From JANXLS01 sp038227045 (GTDB taxonomy: Bacteria > Planctomycetota > SZUA-567 > H5-PLA8): DNA of 64,000 nt. The notes under the pieces were generated by a model. It was given only the letters and a program-made list of their open reading frames with translations. It did not search any database and was not told the DNA's origin. The position numbers and the translations under genes are program-made. The first letter of the stretch is position 1, and each line of letters begins with the position of its first letter. The stretch covers positions 1 through 64,000 of the forward strand of contig JBBRQD010000007.1 in NCBI GenBank assembly GCA_038227045.1, read 5' to 3'. Positions 9,201-16,489 of this stretch are shown piece after piece.

Positions 9201-10076
9201 CAGGCGCCGGTTGTCAATCCATTGAATGGAATCACCGTTCAAGTGGCGAAGAGCAACGGCGGCGTTGTGCAGCTTGCCATTGCCATTGACGTCAATGCGT
9301 TGAGTGCCAATATGTTTGAAGCCAAAACCGAATTCGGCGACATACCTGGGCGAGAGACGACCGTCATGGGGATGACTCCGGTGCACCAATTTGTCCAGCA
9401 CGGGATTTTCGTGGCCAAGTCATCCGCCATCAACATCACAACCGGCACCACGGCGGGCATTGCGCGGAAGACGGTGACGGTGGGATCGAAGGAGACAGGT
9501 GAGGCGGCGAATGCGGTGGGCGCTGACCGCTTGGGGGATCCTCCGAGCAACGGCATTTTGGTGAAAAGCATAAAAAGCAAGTTCAGCTTCAAAGGGGCGA
9601 ATGGCAGTTCGGAAAGAGCGACGAGCACCGATACGGTTACTTTTAGCGGATCGATCCTGTTGCCTTCGGGACTAAACCCGGCGAAGCCACACGAGTTTTC
9701 GGTGGGGATTGGAAACATCATTGTCAACGCCATGCTCGATGCGCACGGCAAAGGCACGTCCACCGGCGGCTCGAATTTACTCAAGAGCATGAAGGTAACC
9801 TTTAAAGGCGTGAAGAAAGGCACCGTCACCAAAGGCGGCGAAACGGCGCAATTTACCCTCACTTTCAGCACGACGGGAATAGTCGCGGCGGGCTTCGACA
9901 CGGAAGGCATCAGCAATAAATCGACGGATGTAACGCCCGGCCGCAGCGCGATGCGGAAGATTCAGTTGGCGCTGCTGCTGGACGGCACGCCATACGAATT
10001 TCAGGCCGGCGTGACCTTCGCAATATCGAACGATTCGGCCTTCGGCACCATCTCGGGACGGTCGGCAAAACCATAG
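6219..10076 (+). CDS. Secreted kelch-repeat protein with two PKD domains
   Basis: A 1285-residue protein starting with a signal peptide that ends near 'NSWAA'. Fourteen kelch-type repeats of about 47-49 residues (about residues 27-682) each carry 'HTATLLPSGKVLVAGG' followed by 'SAEVYDPALNTW'; fourteen blades would suit two seven-bladed propellers. Two PKD domains follow (about 799-885 and 888-975; 'INFGDGSP', 'IDFGDGSA' and 'HTF' motifs). The last about 180 residues match the C-terminus of the divergent exported protein. The ATG at 6219 lies eight bases after ACGGAG; the GTG at 6213 is too close. Likely a surface adhesion or binding protein; no catalytic domain seen. Repeats 8-11 are nearly identical in DNA, suggesting recent expansion. 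Confidence 0.8.
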   Translation: MRIILGVFLCLGVCCAGNSWAASFADAAPLGTARYLHTATLLSSGRVLVTGGTSDGTTFLSSAEVYDPASNTWSAAGTLSAARGYHTATLLPNGKVLITGGYDNIADLSNVDIYDPATNSCSAGPSLAAARGGHTATLLPTGKVLVAGGHDPSVLNSAELYDPAINMWGTAASFSTARVFHTATLLSNGKVLISGGFDGTGSSGTAEVYNPANNTWGPAGGLGTARESHTAMLLPSGNVLAIGGDNGGPTTSVEVFSSNVWTNAASLPLGIRNFTATLLPDGTVFTNGGYDGSFATSTASLYNPVGNSWSPSGNMTSVRRYHTSTLLPSGLVLIVGGDDGSGTAINGVEIFDPKAGGAWTAGGNLGAARAAHTATLLASGKVLVAGGFNPSYLNSAEVYDPALNTWSAAGSLSAARDSHTATLLPSGKVLVAGGYDGSSSISGAEVYDPALNTWSVAGSLGAARHSHTATLLPNGKVLVAGGYNGGILSSAEVYDPALNTWSAAGSLGTPRENHTATLLPSGKVLVAGGDSLTSAELYDPALNTWSAAGSLNSARGFHTATLLPNGNVLVAGGFYSGSYLSSAEVYNPVNNMWTLAASLSGPRDRHTAMLLPSGKVLVAGGYYSSSSVNSAEVYDPVPNTWIAVGSLNTAREYFTATLLANGKVLAAAGINAGAVNSSELFDTGLGFMPAWQPNISSTNSPLSIGIDQLVLGGGGFTGISEASGGSSNNSATNYPIVQLRSLGNDQTVFLPSPSWSNIAFISANIPPFPEGWAMVTVFTNGIPSKSTFTRIKATNAPPVINSFVSQSNPGLNNTPISFLLVATDPDTSNLMYDINFGDGSPTSFGMMLSGATTTVVHTFTAGGSYSVTASASDGQTTVSTNLMQVTTAPPVILSFASQQTPALLGTVVTYLLTAVDTDSASLMYGIDFGDGSAPSNGTMAPGATVTVMHTFSVAGSFTVTASVSDGQSTVSASTPQDIPAPDSGGEGITNVSDGQAPVVNPLNGITVQVAKSNGGVVQLAIAIDVNALSANMFEAKTEFGDIPGRETTVMGMTPVHQFVQHGIFVAKSSAINITTGTTAGIARKTVTVGSKETGEAANAVGADRLGDPPSNGILVKSIKSKFSFKGANGSSERATSTDTVTFSGSILLPSGLNPAKPHEFSVGIGNIIVNAMLDAHGKGTSTGGSNLLKSMKVTFKGVKKGTVTKGGETAQFTLTFSTTGIVAAGFDTEGISNKSTDVTPGRSAMRKIQLALLLDGTPYEFQAGVTFAISNDSAFGTISGRSAKP

Positions 10077-10108
10077 CGAACAGCGCGTGCGAAATTAAGG
10101 GTGCATCA

Positions 10109-10131
10109 CCCTCTCCCCTTGAGGGAGAGGG
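10109..10131. repeat. CCCTCTCCC-CTTGA-GGGAGAGGG palindrome (copy 1)
   Basis: A perfect nine-base stem with a five-base loop, about 30 bases after the kelch gene stop. Copies at 39962-39987 and 57214-57236. Such elements are widely dispersed in bacterial genomes; here it could stop transcription leaving the kelch gene. Confidence 0.75.
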
Positions 10132-10220
10132 GAAATGTATCTGCCGATCCACGCAACGCCCTGCTTCCGATTTAATTTATCTCCGTGTTCACCGTGCCTC
10201 AGCGTTAAAGAATAATCTTC

Positions 10221-10270
10221 AAATTAATCGCAAGAAAAACAACTTCACTCCGTTAAGCCTATTGGACGGC
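10221..10270 (+). promoter_or_regulatory. Conserved upstream block of toroid genes (copy 1)
   Basis: The words AAATTAATCGCAAGAAAAA, then a C-T-rich stretch, then CCGTTAAGC and TGGACG, appear in the same order and spacing at 14420-14470 upstream of the third paralogue. The rest of the two intergenic regions does not match, so the block may be a promoter, operator or leader element. Paralogue 2 has no clear copy. Confidence 0.5.
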
Positions 10271-10444
10271 CAAGTAGTACAAATCTTGTACACGAAGTGA
10301 ATCGGGACTGTTCTGGCTACCTCCCGTTTGTTATTTACCTACCCTCTCTCTCCTACATATTGGAGCGGGAACACAACGCATTATTTTCAACGGGCTGTTC
10401 GGCACGCGGCTGGTACATGCCCTTACATAAGGAGTAGCTGCATC

Positions 10445-12148
10445 ATGTCAAACGAAATGGTAACAGACCCTGTCCCGGACACCGGCGAAGCGAGCATTTC
10501 CACTATAGAAGCTCACCTACAGGATGATCCATTATTGTACAGGATCACCAGTCAGGCGCCGTGGTGGCTTGTTTCGGTTATATTTCATGTATTGTTGATT
10601 GTGTGTGCGTATATGTTTTCGATTGCGATCACTTTTGACACGCCCGAAGATGCCTTGATAACTGTCTCGGAAATCAAACGTCCGATAGAAAATGAAGAGA
10701 AGAAACCTCAACAGGTAGCAACCGTCCCCGATACGTTGAAAGGACAAAAGGATACGCCGCCGACCGATCCGAATTCAAAAGTAAGTTCCGAAATCGAAAC
10801 GCCTAAAGAAATTCTGGCTTACGTTCAATTGGGAGACCATTTCGAAATGGACACTCCTGATCGTCCGGACACGCAAAGCGCGTATGGCGATCCGAAAGCG
10901 CTCTTTTTTCACAACAGAAAGAGTACATCTAATGACAGTGGAGGTGGTGGAACTAACGGCTCTTCGGCGCTCCAGGATTTGATTGGCTCAACCGGGCTTG
11001 GCACGCCAGGCATGAATGGGGGTTTTGGTGGCGGAATTGGCGGCGGCATCGGCAACGGAAAAGGCTCCGGTGACAAAAGTTTCGGCTTCCGAGACGGTGG
11101 CGGACGAAAATGGATGATTCTTCGCCATCGTGGTTCTAAAAAGACCGAGAACGCCGTCGAAGCCGCATTGCGCTGGCTTGCCTATCATCAGGAAACGGAC
11201 GGACATTGGGACGCGAAGAAATATGCGTCGGGCGAGAAGACCGATACGGCCGTGACCGGCCTCGCGCTGCTGGCTTTCCTGGGCCATGGCAATTCTGAAA
11301 AAGTCGGCGAATACAAAGACAACGTGAAGCGCGCGGTGGCGTGGTTGAAAAGCAAGCAGGCCGCGAACGGCCTGATCTTCGACACGACCGACGCGGGCGG
11401 ACATCGCGGTGAAGGTTATCCCGGCGCGATTGCGACTTTGGCGATGGCCGAAGCCGCAGCGATGGCGAATATTTCGGAGACGCGCGACGCGGCTCAACGC
11501 GCCGTCAATTACTTCACTGAAGTCCACCAGGCCGGCGAAGGCTCAGACAAACAGGCGTGGCGTTACCATCCGAAAATGGAAGGTGACACGTCGGTGACCG
11601 GCTGGGTGATCATGGCGTTGAAGTCCGCGCGAGTCGCCGGCCTGAACGTCAATCACGCGTCATTCGACGGGGCGATCACGTATCTCGACAGCGTCGAACA
11701 CAAAGGCGCGGGCGGTGATCCGGGGTATGCACCAGCCTCCACTTATTGGTACACGGTAAAAGACGCGCACGAACCGCACCGCTTGACCGCCATCGGTTGC
11801 CTCTGCCGCCAGTTCCTCGGCTGGAAGAAAGACGATTTGCAGGCGAGCGTCGAAGGTTTCGTGGCCAAGGGCGGCGTGCCGACGTGGGGCGGCAATGGCG
11901 CGAACGTCGATCTCTATTATTGGTACTACGGCTCGCTCTGCACCTTTCAACAGGACGGCGATGTGTGGAAAAAGTGGAACGACGGCCTGATGTCGGCGCT
12001 CTGCCCCAATCAGCGCATGGATGGCGACGAGACCGGCAGTTGGGATCCGGTCGGCGCTTTCTCAACAGAATGGGGCCGAGTGGGCGAAACGGCGCTGGGT
12101 GCGCTCTGCCTGGAAGTGTACTACCGTTATGCGCAGCAAAATCGCTAA
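10445..12148 (+). CDS. TonB-like anchor fused to prenyltransferase/squalene-cyclase-type toroid, paralogue 1
   Basis: A 567-residue protein. A cytoplasmic N-tail of about 38 residues leads into one membrane helix (about 39-62) with S44, H48 and S59 in the S-x3-H-x10-S spacing of the TonB 'SHLS' helix that contacts ExbB/ExbD. A charged segment (65-150) and a Gly-rich linker (about 165-220) follow. Residues about 225-565 are repeats of an alpha-alpha toroid as in terpene cyclases and protein prenyltransferases ('HQETDGHWDAKKY', 'GSWDP'). No squalene-cyclase DxDD acid motif is visible, so binding rather than cyclisation is likely. First of three tandem paralogues ahead of exbB/exbD. The ATG at 10445 was chosen because it follows AAGGAG and aligns with the paralogues; 39 upstream codons are open but lack hydrophobic or conserved sequence. 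Confidence 0.75.
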   Translation: MSNEMVTDPVPDTGEASISTIEAHLQDDPLLYRITSQAPWWLVSVIFHVLLIVCAYMFSIAITFDTPEDALITVSEIKRPIENEEKKPQQVATVPDTLKGQKDTPPTDPNSKVSSEIETPKEILAYVQLGDHFEMDTPDRPDTQSAYGDPKALFFHNRKSTSNDSGGGGTNGSSALQDLIGSTGLGTPGMNGGFGGGIGGGIGNGKGSGDKSFGFRDGGGRKWMILRHRGSKKTENAVEAALRWLAYHQETDGHWDAKKYASGEKTDTAVTGLALLAFLGHGNSEKVGEYKDNVKRAVAWLKSKQAANGLIFDTTDAGGHRGEGYPGAIATLAMAEAAAMANISETRDAAQRAVNYFTEVHQAGEGSDKQAWRYHPKMEGDTSVTGWVIMALKSARVAGLNVNHASFDGAITYLDSVEHKGAGGDPGYAPASTYWYTVKDAHEPHRLTAIGCLCRQFLGWKKDDLQASVEGFVAKGGVPTWGGNGANVDLYYWYYGSLCTFQQDGDVWKKWNDGLMSALCPNQRMDGDETGSWDPVGAFSTEWGRVGETALGALCLEVYYRYAQQNR

Positions 12149-12487
12149 GAAACACGTCCAGAGTTCAAGGGGCAAGGGTTCGAATTTGAGCCCACACCCT
12201 TGGACTTTGGGCATGTTGCTCTTGTCACAATTGCAAAATAATCAGTTTTTTGTTCAAAAAACGTCATTTTTCGAAGATTTTTGACGGGAACTCGGAAAAA
12301 AATTATATACTACGCACAAAATCTAGGATTAGAAAGCTACCCTTGTTCTCAAGAAAATGCGCTGATTCGCCAATTAGATAGGCTTTTTTAAACTCCTTTG
12401 AAAGCTTTATTTTTGCTTGACACTCTGGAATCTTAAACGCACGGAATCGACTCAGCCCGCTTTAAATTCTATTGAAAGGGCAGTCCC
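12149..12487. other. AT-rich intergenic region between toroid paralogues 1 and 2
   Basis: 339 bases with no gene. Contains a small stem (12245-12262, six or seven A/T pairs) that could be a weak terminator and a TTGACA-like hexamer near 12417 without a matching -10 box. The end carries TTGAAAGGGCAG immediately before the ATG of paralogue 2, nearly the same leader as before paralogue 3. Confidence 0.5.
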
Positions 12488-14209
12488 ATGGCAGACGACA
12501 GCGAAATGGTGGTGGATCAGCAGGCCTACGATGAGGACGAGCAATATGAAAACGAAGGCCCCAGCCTGCCGCGGGAAGAGCACGGGCAGAGCGATTCGTT
12601 TTTGTATTCGATCATGAGCCAGGCACCTTGGTGGATGGTCTCTGTCGTCTTCCATATCCTGCTGATCATTCTGGCGTACATGTTTTCCATTGCCATTAAT
12701 TTAGACACGGACGAGCGCGAACCGCTGGTCACCGTTACGCAATTGATGCGCCCGACAGACCCAATTGATGACAAGAAACCGAAAGAAGAGATCAAGAGCG
12801 CGTTGATGTCCGACCGCGACACGCACCCCACCGACGAAAAATCGACGGAAGTATCCAATATCGAAGTGCCCAAGAATATTCTGGCTCAGGCCGAAATCGG
12901 CGACCATTTTGAAACGATCAACATGGACCGCCCGGACACGCACAGCGCGTTCGGAACGCCCGACTCACACATGTTTCACAGTGTCAAAGGCAGCGACGAT
13001 GCGGCCGGCGGCGGCGGGACGGGCGGAGCGACGCTGGAAGACATGATCGGCGCAGGCGCGGCGCGCAGTCCGGGCAGCGGCGGCGGATGGGGCGGCGGCA
13101 AAGGCACGGGCGTCGGCAACGACAGCGGCTCCGGGCGCGGCAGTTTCGGCAGCCGCAACGGTGGCGGGCGCAAGTTGATGGTCAAGCGCCACGGCGGGTC
13201 GAAGCAAACCGAGAACGCCGTTGATGGCGCGCTGCGCTGGCTGGCCTTCCATCAGGAAGCGGATGGTCACTGGGATTCGAAGAAATACGGCGCAAATGGA
13301 GTCGTCGACGAAGCCGATACAGCCTACGCTCTGCTGGCGTTTCTGGGCGCCGGCCATTCCGAAAAAGTCGGCGACTACAAAGACAATGTGCGCCGCGCGG
13401 TAGCGTGGTTGAAGAGCAAGCAAGCCGCGAACGGCGCGATTGGCGCCTCGTATTCGGCCGGGATCACGGCCATAGCCATGGCCGAAGCCGCCGCGATGGC
13501 CAACGTCCCCGACACCCGGGACTCGGCTGATAAAGCCATCCACTATTGCACTGAAGTCCATCAGTCCGGCGAAGGCTCCGACAGGCTGGGCTGGCACTAC
13601 GGCCCGAATCCGCAGAAGTGCGGCGACACCTCCGTCTCGGGGTGGTTCATCATGGCGCTGAAGTCCGCCAAAGTCGCCGGATTGCATGTCAATCCCGCGG
13701 CGTTCGACGGCGCCATCAAGTATCTCGAAGCCGCCGAAAAGAAGGGCGTGGGCGGCGATCCGGGTTACGCGCCGCCATCCACGTTCTGCTATCAGGTGGC
13801 GCCAGTGACCCTCGCACAGGCAGGCGGAGGCTACCGAACGACCGCGATTGGCTGCCTCTGCCGCCAGTTCATGGGCTGGAAAAAAGAGGATCTGCAATCG
13901 AGCGTCGAAGGTTTCGTGGCGCAGGGCGGCCTCCCTGCGTGGGCCGGCAATGGCGAACGCGTTGATCTCTATTATTGGTACTACGGCACGCTGTGCACAT
14001 TCCAGCAAGGCGGCGATTTGTGGAAAAGGTGGAATGAGGCGCTCAAGAAAGCATTGACGGACAACCAACGCAAAGACGGCGACGATACCGGAAGCTGGGA
14101 TCCGGTCGGTCAATTCTCTCCTAATTGGGGCCGAGTCGGGCAGACGGCGATCGGCTGCCTGTGCCTGGAAGTGTATTACCGCTACCAGAAGCTGGCGCCG
14201 GAGAACTAG
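12488..14209 (+). CDS. TonB-like anchor fused to toroid domain, paralogue 2
   Basis: A 573-residue protein of the same plan: acidic cytoplasmic tail (1-46), one membrane helix (about 47-70) with S52, H56 and S67 in TonB-like spacing, then 'PLVTVTQLMRP' and a Pro/Lys/Asp-rich stretch reminiscent of the start of TonB's periplasmic part. A Gly-rich linker (about 175-220) precedes the toroid (about 230-568). Its toroid is the most diverged of the three: it lacks the 'DTTDAGGHRGEGYPG' segment and carries instead a short replacement and an inserted 'VTLAQAGGGYRT'. The leader GAAAGGG lies eight bases before the ATG. No catalytic residues were recognised. Confidence 0.75.
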   Translation: MADDSEMVVDQQAYDEDEQYENEGPSLPREEHGQSDSFLYSIMSQAPWWMVSVVFHILLIILAYMFSIAINLDTDEREPLVTVTQLMRPTDPIDDKKPKEEIKSALMSDRDTHPTDEKSTEVSNIEVPKNILAQAEIGDHFETINMDRPDTHSAFGTPDSHMFHSVKGSDDAAGGGGTGGATLEDMIGAGAARSPGSGGGWGGGKGTGVGNDSGSGRGSFGSRNGGGRKLMVKRHGGSKQTENAVDGALRWLAFHQEADGHWDSKKYGANGVVDEADTAYALLAFLGAGHSEKVGDYKDNVRRAVAWLKSKQAANGAIGASYSAGITAIAMAEAAAMANVPDTRDSADKAIHYCTEVHQSGEGSDRLGWHYGPNPQKCGDTSVSGWFIMALKSAKVAGLHVNPAAFDGAIKYLEAAEKKGVGGDPGYAPPSTFCYQVAPVTLAQAGGGYRTTAIGCLCRQFMGWKKEDLQSSVEGFVAQGGLPAWAGNGERVDLYYWYYGTLCTFQQGGDLWKRWNEALKKALTDNQRKDGDDTGSWDPVGQFSPNWGRVGQTAIGCLCLEVYYRYQKLAPEN

Positions 14210-14216
14210 AGCCGAT

Positions 14217-14287
14217 GGTTGAAAGTTGAAGGTTGGTTTTTATTCCTCTATTTAACCTTCAACCTTATAACTTTCCAAGTTTCAACC
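14217..14287. repeat. Inverted array of GTTGAAGGTT-type words
   Basis: Left arm GTTGAAAGTTGAAGGTTGG and right arm with AACCTTCAACCTT...GTTTCAAC pair to a hairpin just after the stop of paralogue 2. One of several word-based palindromes in the window. Confidence 0.6.
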
Positions 14288-14419
14288 GCCTTTCAAAGCT
14301 TGGTTTGTTTATCTTTTGCACAGCCCGTGGCCAAAAAAAAGTCACATTTTCACAGAATTATCTTGCGAAATAGTGTGAAAATTTCTATAAACTACTTAAC
14401 ACTCATGGTTTAATTTTCT

Positions 14420-14470
14420 GAAATTGAATGCAAGAAAAATCACACTGTTCCGTTAAGCTAGTGGACGATT
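14420..14470 (+). promoter_or_regulatory. Conserved upstream block of toroid genes (copy 2)
   Basis: Matches 10221-10270: AAATTGAATGCAAGAAAAA, then C/T-rich spacer, CCGTTAAGC and TGGACG. About 110 bases upstream of the start, compared with about 175 in copy 1, so it is unlikely to be part of a ribosome site. Confidence 0.5.
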
Positions 14471-14580
14471 TCAACGAGATTGAGTTTTTAGACTTTAGTT
14501 TTGGATTACAGAGCTGCGGCAAAGTGCGCGCCATCATACACTAAAGGGGCAATTCAGCCCCTCAACCGAAAGGGCAGAAC

Positions 14581-16293
14581 ATGGCAGACGAAATGGTGGA
14601 GGATTACGATCCGGCAACCGAGGAAGCGCCGCTTCCCCAGCAGGATAGTCAGATACAAGACCCCTTCCTGTACACGTTGACCAGCCAAGCCCCATGGTGG
14701 CTGGTGTCGGTCATTTTTCACGTGTTGCTGATTGTGCTGGCCTATATGTTCTCGATCGCCATCAATCTCGACACCGATGAGCGCGAACCGCTCGTTACGG
14801 TCACGCAGTTGACGCGGCCGGTCGATCCGGTTGACGACAAGAAGCCGAAAGAAGAGATGAAGACCGCGCTGATGTCCGACCGCGATACTCATGCGACCGA
14901 TCCGAACTCGAAGGAAGCGTCCAACATCGAAGTGCCGCCGGATATTTTGCGCCAGGCCGAATTGGGCGACCATTTTGAAACCATCAACCTCGATCGTCCC
15001 GACACACACGACGCCTTTGGCACGCCGGACGCGCACATGTTTCACAGCGTCAAGGGCAGTGACGACGCGGCGGGCGGCGGCGGATCGGGCGGCGCGACGC
15101 TGGAAGACATGATCGGCGCGGGCGCGGCACGCAGCCCGGGCAGCGGCGGCGGCTGGGGCGGCGGCAAGGGCACTGGCATCGGCAACGACACCGGCTCGGG
15201 TCGCGGCAGTTTCGGAAATCGCGGCGGTGGCGGACGCAAGTTGATGGTCAAGCGCCACGGCGGTTCGAAAGCCACCGAAAACGGGGTCGATTCCGCGCTG
15301 CGCTGGCTGGCCTACCATCAGGAAACGGACGGCCACTGGGACGCGAAGAAATACACGGCCGGCGAAAAGACCGATACGGCTGTGACCGGTTTGGCGCTGT
15401 TGGCCTTCCTGGGTGCCGGACATTCTGAAAAAGTCGGCGAATACAAAGACAACGTGAAGCGCGCGGTAGCGTGGTTGAAGAGCAAGCAGGCGGCCAACGG
15501 CTTGATCTGGGACACGACCGACGCGGGCGGACATCGCGGAGAAGGATACCCTGGCGCAATTGCGTCCCTCGCGATGGCCGAAGCGGCCGCGATGGCCAAC
15601 TTGCCCGAGACGCGCGACGCGGCTCAAAAAGCGATCAACTACTGCACTGAATTGCACCAGGCCGGCGAAGGTTCCGACAAGCTGGCGTGGCGCTATCATG
15701 CGAAGATGGAAGGCGACACTTCAGTCACGGGTTGGTTCGTGATGGCGCTGAAGTCCGCGAAAGTCGCCGGTCTGCACGTCAATCACGCGTCCTTTGACGG
15801 CGCGATCAAGTATCTCGACAGCGTTGAACACAAAGGCGCGGGCGGCGATCCGGGCTATGCGCCGGCGTCCACGTACTGGTACACGGTGAAAGATGCGCAC
15901 GAACCGCATCGCTTGACCGCCATCGGCTGCCTCTGCCGCCAGTTCCTCGGTTGGAAGAAAGAAGACTTGCAGGCGAGCGTCGAAGGTTTCGTGGCCAAGG
16001 GCGGCGTGCCGACCTGGGGCGGAAACGGCGGCGGCGTCGATCTCTACTACTGGTACTACGGCACCCTCTGCGTCTTCCAGCAGGGCGGCGATCTCTGGAA
16101 GAAATGGAACGAAGCGCTGAAGACCGCACTGATCACCAATCAGCGCAAAGACGGCGACGATTCGGGCAGTTGGGATCCGGTCGGCGACTTCTCGACGGAA
16201 TGGGGCCGCGTGGGTGAAACCGCGTTGGGCGCGCTCTGCTTGGAAGTGTACTACCGCTACGCGCAGTTGAACCCAGGTGCGGACGTGAAGTAA
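14581..16293 (+). CDS. TonB-like anchor fused to toroid domain, paralogue 3
   Basis: A 570-residue protein. Membrane helix about 37-61 with S43, H47 and S58 in TonB-like spacing; Gly-rich linker about 165-215; toroid about 222-562. It is a mosaic: from the anchor through 'HMFHSVKGSDDAAGGGG' and the Gly-rich linker it nearly equals paralogue 2, while from 'HQETDGHWDAKKY' to the end it nearly equals paralogue 1, including the shared 'AHEPHRLTAIGCLCRQ' segment. This points to gene conversion or unequal crossing-over. It directly precedes exbB by 196 bases with palindromes between. Confidence 0.75.
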   Translation: MADEMVEDYDPATEEAPLPQQDSQIQDPFLYTLTSQAPWWLVSVIFHVLLIVLAYMFSIAINLDTDEREPLVTVTQLTRPVDPVDDKKPKEEMKTALMSDRDTHATDPNSKEASNIEVPPDILRQAELGDHFETINLDRPDTHDAFGTPDAHMFHSVKGSDDAAGGGGSGGATLEDMIGAGAARSPGSGGGWGGGKGTGIGNDTGSGRGSFGNRGGGGRKLMVKRHGGSKATENGVDSALRWLAYHQETDGHWDAKKYTAGEKTDTAVTGLALLAFLGAGHSEKVGEYKDNVKRAVAWLKSKQAANGLIWDTTDAGGHRGEGYPGAIASLAMAEAAAMANLPETRDAAQKAINYCTELHQAGEGSDKLAWRYHAKMEGDTSVTGWFVMALKSAKVAGLHVNHASFDGAIKYLDSVEHKGAGGDPGYAPASTYWYTVKDAHEPHRLTAIGCLCRQFLGWKKEDLQASVEGFVAKGGVPTWGGNGGGVDLYYWYYGTLCVFQQGGDLWKKWNEALKTALITNQRKDGDDSGSWDPVGDFSTEWGRVGETALGALCLEVYYRYAQLNPGADVK

Positions 16294-16323
16294 ATCACGT
16301 AGTGCATTTGTTGTAACGGTTTT

Positions 16324-16380
16324 GTTCGGAGTACAGCCTTTAGGCTGCCAGTCTTTCAGCCTATGGATTGTACTCCGAAC
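16324..16380. repeat. GTTCGGAGTACAGCC palindrome (copy 1)
   Basis: Arms GTTCGGAGTACAGCC and a right arm ending TACTCCGAAC with internal AGGCTG/CAGCCT pairing. A related copy is at 54182-54239. Possible terminator between paralogue 3 and exbB. Confidence 0.7.
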
Positions 16381-16444
16381 CTGTCAAATAAGTGAGCACA
16401 CAGTGCATTTGTTGCAACGGGATTTGGACTTTTAGACTTGAACC

Positions 16445-16465
16445 GCGGGCTGGCAGCCCGCCCAA
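16445..16465. repeat. GCGGGCTGGCAGCCCGC palindrome
   Basis: A short perfect palindrome ending 11 bases before the GAGGAG of exbB; related to the repeats at 4014, 20641 and 33694. Confidence 0.6.
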
Positions 16466-16489
16466 CAAAATCAAACCGAGGAGATTCAG

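Larger units (their letters stand above)
10077..10444. other. Intergenic region upstream of toroid paralogue 1
   Basis: 368 bases without a credible gene. It holds the palindrome at 10109-10131 and, at about 10216-10270, a block also found before paralogue 3. An AAGGAG ribosome site lies about 12 bases before the ATG at 10445. No clear sigma-70 promoter was identified. Confidence 0.6.
14210..14580. other. Intergenic region upstream of toroid paralogue 3
   Basis: 371 bases with no gene: palindrome at 14217-14287, an A/T-rich stretch, the conserved block at 14420-14470, and a perfect six-base stem AGGGGC/GCCCCT at 14545-14562 just before the ribosome site (CGAAAGGG). The stem may influence translation of paralogue 3. 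Confidence 0.55.

Noticed and set aside
10445..16293. Toroid genes as true squalene-hopene cyclases
   Set aside because: The single N-terminal membrane helix, the lack of a visible DxDD acid motif and the ExbB/ExbD context argue against a classical cyclase, though structure could change this.
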